Shown here: positions 1-6,939 of the stretch, one piece after another
How positions within the stretch are numbered: the stretch's first letter is position 1
Layout of the letters: the number at the start of each line of letters is the position of its first letter
Source of the DNA: Mycobacterium sp.
Lineage (GTDB): Bacteria > Actinomycetota > Actinomycetes > Mycobacteriales > Mycobacteriaceae
Assembly: GCA_029256565.1 (NCBI GenBank)
Contig: JAQSXQ010000052.1
Coordinates: 1-8,299 of the forward strand
Direction: 5' to 3'
DNA: 8,299 bases
The notes under the pieces: model-generated
Database searches by the model: none
The model's input: the letters and a program-made list of their open reading frames with translations, nothing else
What the model was told of the DNA's origin: nothing
Program-made: the position numbers and the translations under genes

Positions 1-515
1 TCGACGAGGACGCCGCCGGCGAGCGGGCCGACGAGCGTCGCGACACCGGCCGTCGCGCCCCAGATGCTGAGCGCGACGCCGCGGCGGTCCGGCGGGAAGA
101 TCCGCGTGATCGCCGAGAGCGTCTGCGGCGTCAGCAACGCCGCCCCGACGCCCTGCACGACGCGGGCGGCGATCAGCATCTCGATGGTGTCCGCGAGACC
201 GCACCACAGCGAGGCGGCGGTGAAGATTCCCAGACCGACCAGGTAGAGGTTCTTCGGGCCGTACCTGTCCCCCAGCCGACCGGCCACCAGCAGCGGCACG
301 GCGTAGGCCAGCAGGTAGGCGCTGGTCACCCAGATCACCGCGTCGTAGTCGGCGCGCAGGCTGTCCATGATCGACGGGTTGGCGACCGACACGATGGTCG
401 CGTCGACCAGGATCATGAAGAAGCCGACCATCATGGCCCACAGCACGCGCCACGGGTCCGCCGATTGCGGGTGGGTGGCCCGCATCCGGTGCAGGGCGTC
501 TAGTACTGCGGTCAC
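1..515 (-). CDS. DHA2-type MFS drug:H+ antiporter (EmrB/QacA family), partial, 3' end beyond window
   Basis: This is the N-terminal 171 codons of an inner-membrane multidrug efflux transporter, read leftwards and cut by the window edge. I chose the GTG at 515-513 because a GGAAGA Shine-Dalgarno-like sequence lies 8 nt upstream. The protein then begins with about 24 soluble residues before TM1. Family motifs are visible in order: the TM1 motif LVDATIVSVANP (residues about 37-48), which in DHA2 pumps is usually LDxTIVNVALP; motif A, GRLGDRYGPKN, in the TM2-TM3 loop; RVVQGVGAALLTP (motif B region, TM4); and the antiporter motif C, GVATLVGPLAGG, in TM5. DHA2 pumps have 14 TM segments and usually 470-580 aa, so roughly two thirds is missing. 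Its position on the pump side of the kgd cluster matches M. tuberculosis Rv1250, which is also an MFS gene (recalled, not searched). Substrate cannot be inferred. The assignment is firm at family level. Confidence 0.9.
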   Translation of the reverse strand, partial: MTAVLDALHRMRATHPQSADPWRVLWAMMVGFFMILVDATIVSVANPSIMDSLRADYDAVIWVTSAYLLAYAVPLLVAGRLGDRYGPKNLYLVGLGIFTAASLWCGLADTIEMLIAARVVQGVGAALLTPQTLSAITRIFPPDRRGVALSIWGATAGVATLVGPLAGGVLV

Positions 516-655
516 GCTCGTGTCTTCCGTGAGTGCGCGCGGGTGACCCGGGCTCGCGAGGGGCTGGGCCCCAACGGACTCCGGTGGGATGCCGAACGCC
601 CTACCCGATCACGCCTGTCGAACTATCCCGACGACGGTACGGACGCCTCGTCGTC

Positions 656-679
656 GAGTCGACTCCGGGGTGCGCCCGG
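656..679. other. Small palindrome plus weak hairpin between the two efflux genes
   Basis: The 168-bp gap between the two pumps (516-683) contains no ORF. Just past the Bcr/CflA stop codon it holds a weak hairpin, CCGGG/CCCGG (665-669 and 675-679, 5-nt loop). Overlapping its outer edge is the perfect 10-bp palindrome GAGTCGACTC (656-665). There is no T-run. It could be a weak terminator or an operator, but in DNA this GC-rich such short matches are expected by chance. I see no convincing -10 for the downstream pump, which leaves read-through from the upstream gene plausible. Confidence 0.2.
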
Positions 680-683
680 TCCG

Positions 684-1973
684 CTAGACCGGTTCGGCGA
701 CGGCCGCGCCGACGAACTCCTCGTCATCGGCCGTGGACTCTCCGCCGACCCGCGCGGCCAGCAGCGCGCCCAGCGCGATCACCGCACCGGCGGTCATCAC
801 CACGGCGAGCGCGACTTCATCGTTGCCGAGCACCCCGACCAGGGGTGCCACCGCGGCACCGAGCCCGAACTGCGCGGCGCCGAGCAGAGCCGCCGACGTG
901 CCCGAGGCCTCGGAGTGGCGCGACAGTGCCAGCGCCGGGGCGTTGGGGATGACGAACCCCATCGCGCCAAGGATCAGCCACACGGGCACGACGAACGCCG
1001 CCAGCCCACCGACGCCGGCCACGGCCAGCCCGATGAAGACGACACCGAAGAGGGAGGACGCCGCGAGCGCCCACACGACGATCGCCTGCGGCGTGAACCG
1101 GCGCAGCAGCACGACGTTGAACTGCGTCGAGCCGATGAGCGCCACGGCACCCGCGCCGAACACCAGCGCGAAGGACTGCTGGTCGAGTCCGTAGCGGCCC
1201 TGCAGGACGAACGACGCACCGGCGATGTAGGCGAACAGGCCCGACATGCCCAGCGCGGCGACGAGGACCAGGATGACGAATCGCGCGTCACCGAACAGCT
1301 GGCCGTACGTGCTCAGGATCCCGCGCACGCGCAGCGGCCTGCGGTGTCCGGTGGGCAGCGTCTCGGGCAGGGCCAACGCGGCCATCAGGAGCAGCGCGCC
1401 TGCCAGGACGACGAGCACGGCGAACACCCAGTGCCACGACCCGTGCAGCAGTACCGCCGCGCCCAGCGAGGGCGCGAGCACCGGGGCGACGCCGAGCACC
1501 AGCATCAACCGGGACATCACCGTGGCGGCGGCGTTGCCCTTGAACAGATCGCCGACGATCGCGATGGACACGACCATGGTCGCGGCAGCACCGATGCCCT
1601 GCAGGCCGCGCGCCAGGCCGAGCACGGTGATGTTCGGCGCGAGCAGGCAGATCACCGACGCGACCATGTGCAGGACGATGCCCGCCATCAGCGGACGGCG
1701 GCGACCCAGCGAATCCGACAGCGGGCCGATGACGAGCTGGCCGATCGCCAGACCGGCCAGCGTGCCGGTCAGCGTCAGCTGCGCCACCGACGACGACACC
1801 GACAGTTCCTCGGCGATGCGTGGCAGTGCGGGCAGGTACATGTCGATGGTGAGCGGACCGAGCGCGACGAGCAGGCCGAGCACCAGGATCATCCGGGTTC
1901 GACCCGGTGCCTGGGTGCCATCGGGTGCCACGTCTACGCCGCTGCCGAGGTCTACGTCCGGGGAAGAGGCCAT
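684..1973 (-). CDS. Bcr/CflA-family MFS drug efflux transporter
   Basis: This is a complete 12-TM DHA1-type proton-coupled efflux pump of 429 aa, a normal length for Bcr/CflA. TM1 carries the family hallmark DMYLPALP (residues 44-51). Motif A, GPLSDSLGRRRPL, is at 83-95 between TM2 and TM3, followed by RGLQGIGAAA in TM4 and the motif-C-like APVLAPSLGAAVL in TM5. The stretch HSEASGTSAALLGAAQ in the C-terminal half is also typical. A hydrophilic N-terminal tail of about 27 residues precedes TM1. I prefer the ATG at 1973 because AAAGAG lies 4 nt before it. A TTG at 1988 would add five residues and has no well-placed ribosome site. Family members export bicyclomycin, chloramphenicol or sulfonamides in other bacteria, but the substrate here is unknown. 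It lies 168 bp upstream of the DHA2 pump on the same strand, so the two may be co-expressed. It is divergent from the EcsC-like gene. Confidence 0.92.
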   Translation of the reverse strand: MASSPDVDLGSGVDVAPDGTQAPGRTRMILVLGLLVALGPLTIDMYLPALPRIAEELSVSSSVAQLTLTGTLAGLAIGQLVIGPLSDSLGRRRPLMAGIVLHMVASVICLLAPNITVLGLARGLQGIGAAATMVVSIAIVGDLFKGNAAATVMSRLMLVLGVAPVLAPSLGAAVLLHGSWHWVFAVLVVLAGALLLMAALALPETLPTGHRRPLRVRGILSTYGQLFGDARFVILVLVAALGMSGLFAYIAGASFVLQGRYGLDQQSFALVFGAGAVALIGSTQFNVVLLRRFTPQAIVVWALAASSLFGVVFIGLAVAGVGGLAAFVVPVWLILGAMGFVIPNAPALALSRHSEASGTSAALLGAAQFGLGAAVAPLVGVLGNDEVALAVVMTAGAVIALGALLAARVGGESTADDEEFVGAAVAEPV

Positions 1974-2022
1974 GGAACTCTTTAGCAATGCGCACGACTC
2001 ATTTCTTCCCGAGCCTGCCCAA

Positions 2023-2038
2023 AGTGACCGCCGTCACT
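2023..2038. promoter_or_regulatory. CRP-like palindromic operator (AGTGAC-N4-GTCACT)
   Basis: This is a perfect 16-bp palindrome with 6-bp arms. Read as a CRP/FNR-type site it contains GTGA-N6-TCAC exactly (2024-2037), the core of the consensus used by mycobacterial CRP (Rv3676 family). It sits in the divergent intergenic region, centred about 57 bp upstream of the Bcr/CflA start and about 103 bp upstream of the EcsC-like start. It could instead bind a TetR or MarR regulator, although no regulator gene is visible in the window. The match is seen directly; binding is inferred. Confidence 0.5.
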
Positions 2039-2048
2039 GGAACCCGGA

Positions 2049-2062
2049 GCGACCGCCGTCAC
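2049..2062. promoter_or_regulatory. Degenerate second copy of the CRP-like box
   Basis: GCGA-CCGCCG-TCAC repeats the upstream box with one mismatch in the left half-site. The 12-mer GACCGCCGTCAC occurs identically at 2026-2037 and 2051-2062, a 25-bp direct repeat spacing. Two copies of the same core in one short intergenic region make a regulatory role likelier than one copy would. The second site is not fully palindromic and would be weaker. Confidence 0.35.
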
Positions 2063-2067
2063 CACCG

Positions 2068-2086
2068 GGCACGCTGCAGGCGTGCC
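2068..2086. promoter_or_regulatory. 19-bp inverted repeat overlapping the predicted -35 of the EcsC-like gene
   Basis: The 7-bp arms GGCACGC (2068-2074) and GCGTGCC (2080-2086) are perfectly complementary around a 5-nt spacer. The repeat covers the place where a -35 element would fall for the -10 candidate at 2093-2098, so a protein bound here would be expected to block that promoter. If the element is transcribed it could also form a hairpin. The repeat is seen directly; operator function is inferred. Confidence 0.4.
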
Positions 2087-2092
2087 GTTCGT

Positions 2093-2098
2093 TAACCT
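2093..2098 (+). promoter_or_regulatory. Candidate -10 element (TAACCT) for the EcsC-like gene
   Basis: TAACCT fits the mycobacterial SigA-type TANNNT pattern. Transcription would start near 2105, giving a leader of about 29 nt that includes the strong AGGAGG ribosome site at 2120-2125. No good -35 consensus is visible, which is common in mycobacteria. Confidence 0.4.
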
Positions 2099-2133
2099 GA
2101 GGATTCCGCGATCGCACACAGGAGGCGATGAGC

Positions 2134-2889
2134 ATGGGTGCTGGATTCCGCGCCAAGGGCCGGCCGCTGCCAGCCACCGGCCAGGAGAACGACGACGATC
2201 CGAGCACGGCCGTCAAGGCCCTCTCGGCGATCATCGAACGCGGCGCGCGGGTGCAGGCCCCCGCGGTGCGGGCCTACGTCCAACGCCTGCGCGACGCCGA
2301 TCCCGAGGCAACGCCCGCCCAGATCGTGGCCAGGCTGGAGAAGCACTACCTGGCAGCCGTGATGGCCAGCGGCGCCGCAGTCGGTTCGGCCGCGGCGTTC
2401 CCCGGCGTCGGCACGCTCGTCGCCATGTCCGCGGTCGCCGGTGAGACCGTGGTGTTCCTGGAGGCGACCGCCGTCTTCGTCCTTGCGGTCGCCGAGGTGC
2501 ACGGCATTCCCGCCGAGCACCGTGAGCGCAGGCGCGCACTGGTCCTTGCGGTGCTGGTGGGCGAGGACGGCAGGCACGCCGTGATGGACCTGGTCGGCCC
2601 CGGACGCACCAAGGGCGCCTGGCTGGCCGACGGCGCCGCGCAGCTCCCGCTGCCCGCGGTGTCGCAGCTCAACTCGCGCCTGCTGAAGTACTTCGTCAAG
2701 CGCTACACGCTCAAGCGCGGGGCGATCGCGTTCGGCAAGATGCTGCCGGTCGGAGTTGGCGCGGTGGTCGGCGGCGTCGGCAACCGGATGATGGGCAAGA
2801 AGATCGTCGACAACGCCCGTGTCGCGTTCGGCGCACCGCCCCCGCGCTGGCAGTCGACGCTGCACGTGCTGCCCGCGCCGAAGCACTGA
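2134..2889 (+). CDS. EcsC-like membrane-associated protein (Rv1249c type)
   Basis: This is a 251-aa protein of unproven function, corresponding by position and size to M. tuberculosis Rv1249c, a possible membrane protein beside kgd. Start choice: AGGAGG (2120-2125) is 8 nt from the ATG at 2134 but only 2 nt from the in-frame ATG at 2128, so 2134 is preferred. The first ~70 residues are hydrophilic. Residues about 73-120 form a Gly/Ala-rich hydrophobic region with a PGVG turn at 90-93, enough for two membrane segments or a hairpin. It is followed by HGI (123-125) and a basic patch (EHRERRR). A second Gly-rich segment near the C-terminus (LPVGVGAVVGGVGN, about 204-217) precedes KIVDNARVAFG. The pattern resembles the EcsC family: GxxxG, PGxG, then late GAVVGGxxN and a terminal A-rich helix. 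I assign this from pattern memory only. It lies 176 bp upstream of kgd on the same strand, an arrangement shared with M. tuberculosis, which hints at a link I cannot specify. Confidence 0.65.
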   Translation: MGAGFRAKGRPLPATGQENDDDPSTAVKALSAIIERGARVQAPAVRAYVQRLRDADPEATPAQIVARLEKHYLAAVMASGAAVGSAAAFPGVGTLVAMSAVAGETVVFLEATAVFVLAVAEVHGIPAEHRERRRALVLAVLVGEDGRHAVMDLVGPGRTKGAWLADGAAQLPLPAVSQLNSRLLKYFVKRYTLKRGAIAFGKMLPVGVGAVVGGVGNRMMGKKIVDNARVAFGAPPPRWQSTLHVLPAPKH

Positions 2890-2915
2890 CTCCCTGCGCA
2901 GGGGCCGTCCGTCGG

Positions 2916-2950
2916 AGACCACAACGACCATAAGACCGTTGCCGTGGTCT
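2916..2950 (+). terminator. Hairpin after the EcsC-like gene, upstream of kgd
   Basis: AGACCAC (2916-2922) pairs with GTGGTCT (2944-2950). Inside this, AACG (2923-2926) pairs with CGTT (2937-2940), leaving a 3-nt bulge (GCC) on the right arm and a 10-nt loop. It begins 27 nt after the stop codon of the EcsC-like gene. With no U-run it could be a no-U mycobacterial terminator, or a regulatory hairpin between the two genes that limits read-through into kgd. Confidence 0.4.
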
Positions 2951-2967
2951 GCCAGGTGCGCGAGGGA

Positions 2968-2973
2968 TAGCCT
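2968..2973 (+). promoter_or_regulatory. Candidate -10 element (TAGCCT) for kgd
   Basis: TAGCCT matches the TANNNT pattern of mycobacterial housekeeping promoters and lies just after the hairpin at 2916-2950. A start near 2980 would leave a leader of about 85 nt. TTGCCG at 2939-2944 resembles a -35 but is 23 nt away, which is too far to be convincing. This is a weak prediction. Confidence 0.3.
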
Positions 2974-3065
2974 GGAAGGTGGCGCAAGGGTGGGCCATAC
3001 CGCATACAGACGCAAGCGGGCACGTGCTCGATTGCGATGGCAGAGGAATCGAGGCGACAGCTGCC

Positions 3066-6000
3066 GTGAGCAGTTCACCTTCACCATTCGGGCAGAACGA
3101 ATGGCTGGTCGAGGAGATGTACCGCAAGTTCCGGGAGGATCCCTCCTCGGTGGACCCGAGTTGGCACGAGTTCCTCGTCGACTACTCACCGGAACCGACC
3201 ACGGAGGCCTCGGCACCGGCGAACGGCAAGAGCGGCGCGACCGCCAAGACCGGCCCCTCCTCCCCACCCACGCCTGCGCCGGCCCCGCCGCCCGCCAACG
3301 GCTCGTCGTCGAACGGCTCCAAGACCGCGCCGAAGGCGCCGGAGAAGACTTCCGCCAAGCCCGCCGAGAAGGCCGCTGACAAGGCGCCCGCGAAGCCCGC
3401 CGCAGCAGCCGAGAAGAAGCCGGCCGACAAGGCCTCGACGTCCGAGAAGCCCGCCGCCCCGGCCACCAAACCCGCCACGTCGGCGACGGCGGCCAACCCC
3501 GAGCCCGCCAAGCCGAAGACCCCGGCGGGTCCGCCACCGGCCGAGGACGACGAGGCCGCGGTCCTGCGCGGTGCCGCAGCAGCGGTGGTCAAGAACATGA
3601 ACGCCTCGCTGGAGGTGCCGACCGCCACCAGCGTCCGCGCCATCCCGGCCAAGCTGATGATCGACAACCGCGTCGTCATCAACAACCACCTCAAGCGCAC
3701 GCGCGGCGGCAAGATCAGCTTCACCCACCTGCTGGGCTACGCGATCGTGCAGGCCGTCAAGAAGTTCCCGAACATGAACCGGCACTTCGCCGAGGTCGAC
3801 GGGAAGCCCAACGTCATCACCCCGGCCCACACCAACCTCGGCCTGGCGATCGACCTGCCGGGCAAGGACGGCAAGCGTCAGCTCGTCGTCGCCGCCATCA
3901 AGCGCTGCGAGACCATGCGGTTCGGCCAGTTCATCGCCGCCTACGAGGACATCGTGCGGCGCGCCCGCGACGGCAAGCTGACCGCCGAGGACTTCGCAGG
4001 CGTCACCATCTCGCTGACCAACCCCGGCACCATCGGCACCGTGCACTCGGTGCCGCGCCTGATGCGCAACCAGGGCGCGATCATCGGCGCGGGCGCCATG
4101 GAGTACCCCGCCGAGTTCCAGGGCGCCAGCGAGGAGCGCATCAACGAGATCGGCGTCGGCAAGCTGATCACGCTGACCTCCACCTACGACCACCGCATCA
4201 TCCAGGGCGCGGAGTCGGGCGACTTCCTGCGCACCATCCACCAGCTGCTGCTCGACGACGAGTTCTTCGACGAGATCTTCCGCGAACTCGGCATCCCGTA
4301 CGAGCCGGTGCGGTGGCGCACCGACAACCCGGACGCGATCACCGACAAGAACGCCCGGATCATCGAGCTGATCGCGGCCTACCGCAACCGCGGCCACCTG
4401 ATGGCCGACGTCGATCCGCTGCGCCTGGACAAGACCCGGTTCCGCAGCCACCCCGACCTCGACGTCCTGACCCACGGCCTGACGCTGTGGGACCTCGACC
4501 GCGTGTTCAAGGTCGACGGGTTCGCAGGCGCCGAGTACAAGAAGCTGCGCGACGTGCTGTCGGTGCTGCGCGACGCGTACTGCCGGCACGTCGGCGTGGA
4601 GTACACCCACATCCTGGAACCCGAGCAGCAGAAGTGGATCCGGGACCGCGTCGAGGTCAAGCACGACAAGCCGACCGTCGCCGAGCAGAAGTACATCCTG
4701 AGCAAGCTCAACGCCGCCGAGGCGTTCGAGACGTTCCTGCAGACGAAGTACGTCGGACAGAAGCGCTTCTCGCTCGAAGGCGCCGAGACCGTCATCCCGA
4801 TGATGGACGCCGCGATCGACCAGGCCGCCGAGCACGGTCTCGACGAGGTCGTGATCGGCATGCCGCACCGCGGCAGGCTCAACGTGCTGGCCAACATCGT
4901 CGGCAAGCCGTACTCGCAGATCTTCAGCGAGTTCGAAGGCAACCTGAACCCGTCCCAGGCCCACGGCTCCGGCGACGTGAAGTACCACCTCGGCGCCACC
5001 GGCACCTACATCCAGATGTTCGGCGACAACGACATCGAGGTGTCGCTGGTGGCCAACCCGAGCCACCTCGAGGCCGTCGACCCGGTCCTCGAAGGCCTGG
5101 TGCGCGCCAAGCAGGACATGGAGGACAAGGGCGACGGACCCGACGGCTTCACGATCGTGCCGATGATGCTGCACGGCGACGCGGCGTTCGCCGGGCAGGG
5201 CGTGGTCGCGGAGACGCTGAACCTGGCCCTGCTGCGCGGCTACCGCACCGGCGGCACGATCCACATCGTGGTGAACAACCAGATCGGCTTCACGACCTCA
5301 CCGCAGAACTCGCGCTCCAGCGAGTACTGCACGGACGTGGCGAAGATGATCGGCGCGCCGATCTTCCACGTCAACGGCGACGATCCCGAAGCCGCTCAGT
5401 GGGTGGCCCGGCTGGCGATCGACTTCCGGCAGAAGTTCAAGAAGGACGTCATCATCGACATGCTGTGCTACCGCAGGCGCGGGCACAACGAGGGCGACGA
5501 CCCGTCGATGACGCAGCCGTACATGTACGACGTCATCGACACCAAGCGCGGCGTCCGCAAGACCTACACCGAGGCCCTGATCGGTCGTGGCGACATCTCG
5601 ATGAAGGAAGCCGAGGACGCCCTGCGTGACTACCAGGGTCAGCTCGAGCGCGTCTTCAACGAGGTGCGCGATCTCGAGAAGCACGACATCGAACCCAGCG
5701 AGTCGGTCGAGTCCGACCAGGTGCTGCCCGCCAAGCTCAGCACGGCGGTCGACAAGTCGCTGCTCGCGCGCATCGGCGACGCGCACCTGTCCTTCCCCGA
5801 GGACTTCGCGGTGCACCCGCGGGTGAAGCCGGTGCTCGAGAAGCGGCGCGAGATGGCCTACGAGGGCAAGGTCGACTGGGCGTTCGGCGAACTGCTGGCC
5901 CTGGGCACCCTGGTGTCGGAGGGCAAGCTGGTCCGGCTGTCCGGCCAGGACACCCGCCGCGGCACGTTCACCCAGCGCCACTCGGTGATCATCGACCGCA

Positions 6001-6932
6001 AGACCGGCGCGGAGTTCACGCCGCTGCAGCTGCTGGCGACCAACACCGACGGCACGCCGTCGGGCGGCAAGTTCATGGTCTACGACTCGGCGCTGTCGGA
6101 GTTCGCGGCGGTCGGCTTCGAATACGGCTACTCGGTCGGCAACCCCGACGCGATGGTGCTGTGGGAGGCGCAGTTCGGCGACTTCGTCAACGGCGCCCAG
6201 ACGATCATCGACGAGTTCATCAGCTCGGGCGAGGCCAAGTGGGGCCAGCTGTCCGACGTCGTGCTGCTGCTGCCGCACGGTCACGAGGGACAGGGCCCCG
6301 ACCACACGTCGGGCCGCATCGAGCGGTTCCTGCAGGTGTGCGCCGAGGGGTCGATGACGGTGGCGATGCCGTCGACGCCTGCGAACTACTTCCACCTGCT
6401 GCGTCGGCACGGCATGGACGGCATCCACCGTCCGCTGATCGTGTTCACGCCGAAGTCGATGCTGCGCAACAAGGCCGTCGTCAGCGACATCCGCGACTTC
6501 ACCGAGCAGAAGTTCCGCTCGATCATGGAGGAACCGACGTACACCGACGGCGTCGGCGACCGCTCTAAGGCCAAGCGAATCCTGTTGACCAGCGGCAAGA
6601 TCTACTACGACCTCGCCGCCCGCAAGGCCAAGGAGAGCCGCGACGACGTTGCGATCCTGCGCGTCGAGCAGCTCTACCCGCTGCCCCGCAAGCGCCTCGC
6701 GGCGACCATCGACGAGTACCCGAACGCCAAGGAGTTCTTCTGGGTGCAGGAGGAGCCGGCCAATCAGGGTGCGTGGCCGACGTTCGGGCTGTCGATGCCG
6801 GAGCTGCTGCCCGATCACCTGACCGGTATCAGGCGCATCTCGCGTCGTGCGATGTCGGCGCCGTCGTCGGGATCGTCGAAGGTGCACGCCGTCGAGCAGC
6901 AGGAGATCATCGACGAGGCATTCGCCAAGTGA
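3066..6932 (+). CDS. kgd: Multifunctional 2-oxoglutarate metabolism enzyme: 2-oxoglutarate dehydrogenase E1 / succinyltransferase fusion
   Basis: KGD is a ThDP-dependent cytosolic enzyme of the TCA cycle. It decarboxylates 2-oxoglutarate and, with AceE-associated lipoyl-E2 and Lpd, makes succinyl-CoA. Alone it can yield succinate semialdehyde or 2-hydroxy-3-oxoadipate. The product is 1288 aa. Start GTG 3066 is chosen because SSSPSPFGQNEW follows it directly, the known KGD N-terminus; a GAGG at 3051-3054 is distant and weak. Domains: N-terminal helical segment (about 8-37); Ala/Pro/Lys linker (about 41-163); E2o-like succinyltransferase core (about 165-412) with active-site DHRIIQG (His376), Gln replacing the usual Asp, and no lipoyl domain; E1o from about 413. 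ThDP/substrate motifs: MPHRGRLN (His601), HLGATG (641-646), NPSHLE (664-669), HGDAAF (Asp705), VNNQIG (Asn738), RRRGHNEGDD (His807), FEYGYS (Glu1019), PHGHEGQGPD (His1071, His1073). Known regulation is inhibition by the FHA protein GarA and activation by acetyl-CoA. Oddity: about 60 aa longer than the 1227-1231 aa I recall for characterised homologues, all in the linker. Confidence 0.97.
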   Translation: MSSSPSPFGQNEWLVEEMYRKFREDPSSVDPSWHEFLVDYSPEPTTEASAPANGKSGATAKTGPSSPPTPAPAPPPANGSSSNGSKTAPKAPEKTSAKPAEKAADKAPAKPAAAAEKKPADKASTSEKPAAPATKPATSATAANPEPAKPKTPAGPPPAEDDEAAVLRGAAAAVVKNMNASLEVPTATSVRAIPAKLMIDNRVVINNHLKRTRGGKISFTHLLGYAIVQAVKKFPNMNRHFAEVDGKPNVITPAHTNLGLAIDLPGKDGKRQLVVAAIKRCETMRFGQFIAAYEDIVRRARDGKLTAEDFAGVTISLTNPGTIGTVHSVPRLMRNQGAIIGAGAMEYPAEFQGASEERINEIGVGKLITLTSTYDHRIIQGAESGDFLRTIHQLLLDDEFFDEIFRELGIPYEPVRWRTDNPDAITDKNARIIELIAAYRNRGHLMADVDPLRLDKTRFRSHPDLDVLTHGLTLWDLDRVFKVDGFAGAEYKKLRDVLSVLRDAYCRHVGVEYTHILEPEQQKWIRDRVEVKHDKPTVAEQKYILSKLNAAEAFETFLQTKYVGQKRFSLEGAETVIPMMDAAIDQAAEHGLDEVVIGMPHRGRLNVLANIVGKPYSQIFSEFEGNLNPSQAHGSGDVKYHLGATGTYIQMFGDNDIEVSLVANPSHLEAVDPVLEGLVRAKQDMEDKGDGPDGFTIVPMMLHGDAAFAGQGVVAETLNLALLRGYRTGGTIHIVVNNQIGFTTSPQNSRSSEYCTDVAKMIGAPIFHVNGDDPEAAQWVARLAIDFRQKFKKDVIIDMLCYRRRGHNEGDDPSMTQPYMYDVIDTKRGVRKTYTEALIGRGDISMKEAEDALRDYQGQLERVFNEVRDLEKHDIEPSESVESDQVLPAKLSTAVDKSLLARIGDAHLSFPEDFAVHPRVKPVLEKRREMAYEGKVDWAFGELLALGTLVSEGKLVRLSGQDTRRGTFTQRHSVIIDRKTGAEFTPLQLLATNTDGTPSGGKFMVYDSALSEFAAVGFEYGYSVGNPDAMVLWEAQFGDFVNGAQTIIDEFISSGEAKWGQLSDVVLLLPHGHEGQGPDHTSGRIERFLQVCAEGSMTVAMPSTPANYFHLLRRHGMDGIHRPLIVFTPKSMLRNKAVVSDIRDFTEQKFRSIMEEPTYTDGVGDRSKAKRILLTSGKIYYDLAARKAKESRDDVAILRVEQLYPLPRKRLAATIDEYPNAKEFFWVQEEPANQGAWPTFGLSMPELLPDHLTGIRRISRRAMSAPSSGSSKVHAVEQQEIIDEAFAK
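3186..3554 (+). other. Low-complexity Ala/Pro/Lys linker region of kgd
   Basis: Residues about 41-163 of KGD are almost entirely A, P, K, T, S, E and G. They include reiterated short units of the KPAEKAADKAPAKPA kind, centred on codons for KPA, EK and DKA. This joins the N-terminal helical segment to the acyltransferase core and is expected to be disordered. Similar Ala/Pro linkers join lipoyl domains in ordinary E2 proteins, but no lipoyl-type DKA hairpin domain is present. The length, about 120 residues, exceeds what I recall for M. smegmatis and M. tuberculosis KGD. Confidence 0.75.
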
Positions 6933-6939
6933 GTTGATG

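Noticed and set aside
543..1985. 480-codon plus-strand ORF opposite the Bcr/CflA gene
   Set aside because: Its translation is a charged, Arg/His/Gln/Asp-rich string without family motifs, as expected from the antisense of a high-GC gene. The minus strand encodes a clear MFS protein.
1974..1988. TTG start at 1988 for the Bcr/CflA gene
   Set aside because: It lacks a well-spaced ribosome site, whereas ATG 1973 has AAAGAG 4 nt upstream. It is not strictly excluded.
2979..3065. 29-codon upstream in-frame extension of kgd from a GTG at 2979
   Set aside because: The added residues do not resemble KGD, the extension would begin near the predicted transcription start, and the known mycobacterial N-terminus begins at 3066.
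2092..3537. 481-codon minus-strand ORF spanning the EcsC-like gene, the intergenic region and the kgd 5' end
   Set aside because: It crosses two well-supported plus-strand genes, and its Arg/Ser/Ala-rich translation has no recognisable motif.
3186..5264. 692-codon minus-strand ORF inside kgd
   Set aside because: Composition is low-complexity V/L/G/D/R antisense shadow. The sense frame carries every KGD motif.
5298..6887. 529-codon minus-strand ORF inside the 3' half of kgd
   Set aside because: It is an antisense shadow rich in Arg, His and Leu with no domain signal and no ribosome site.
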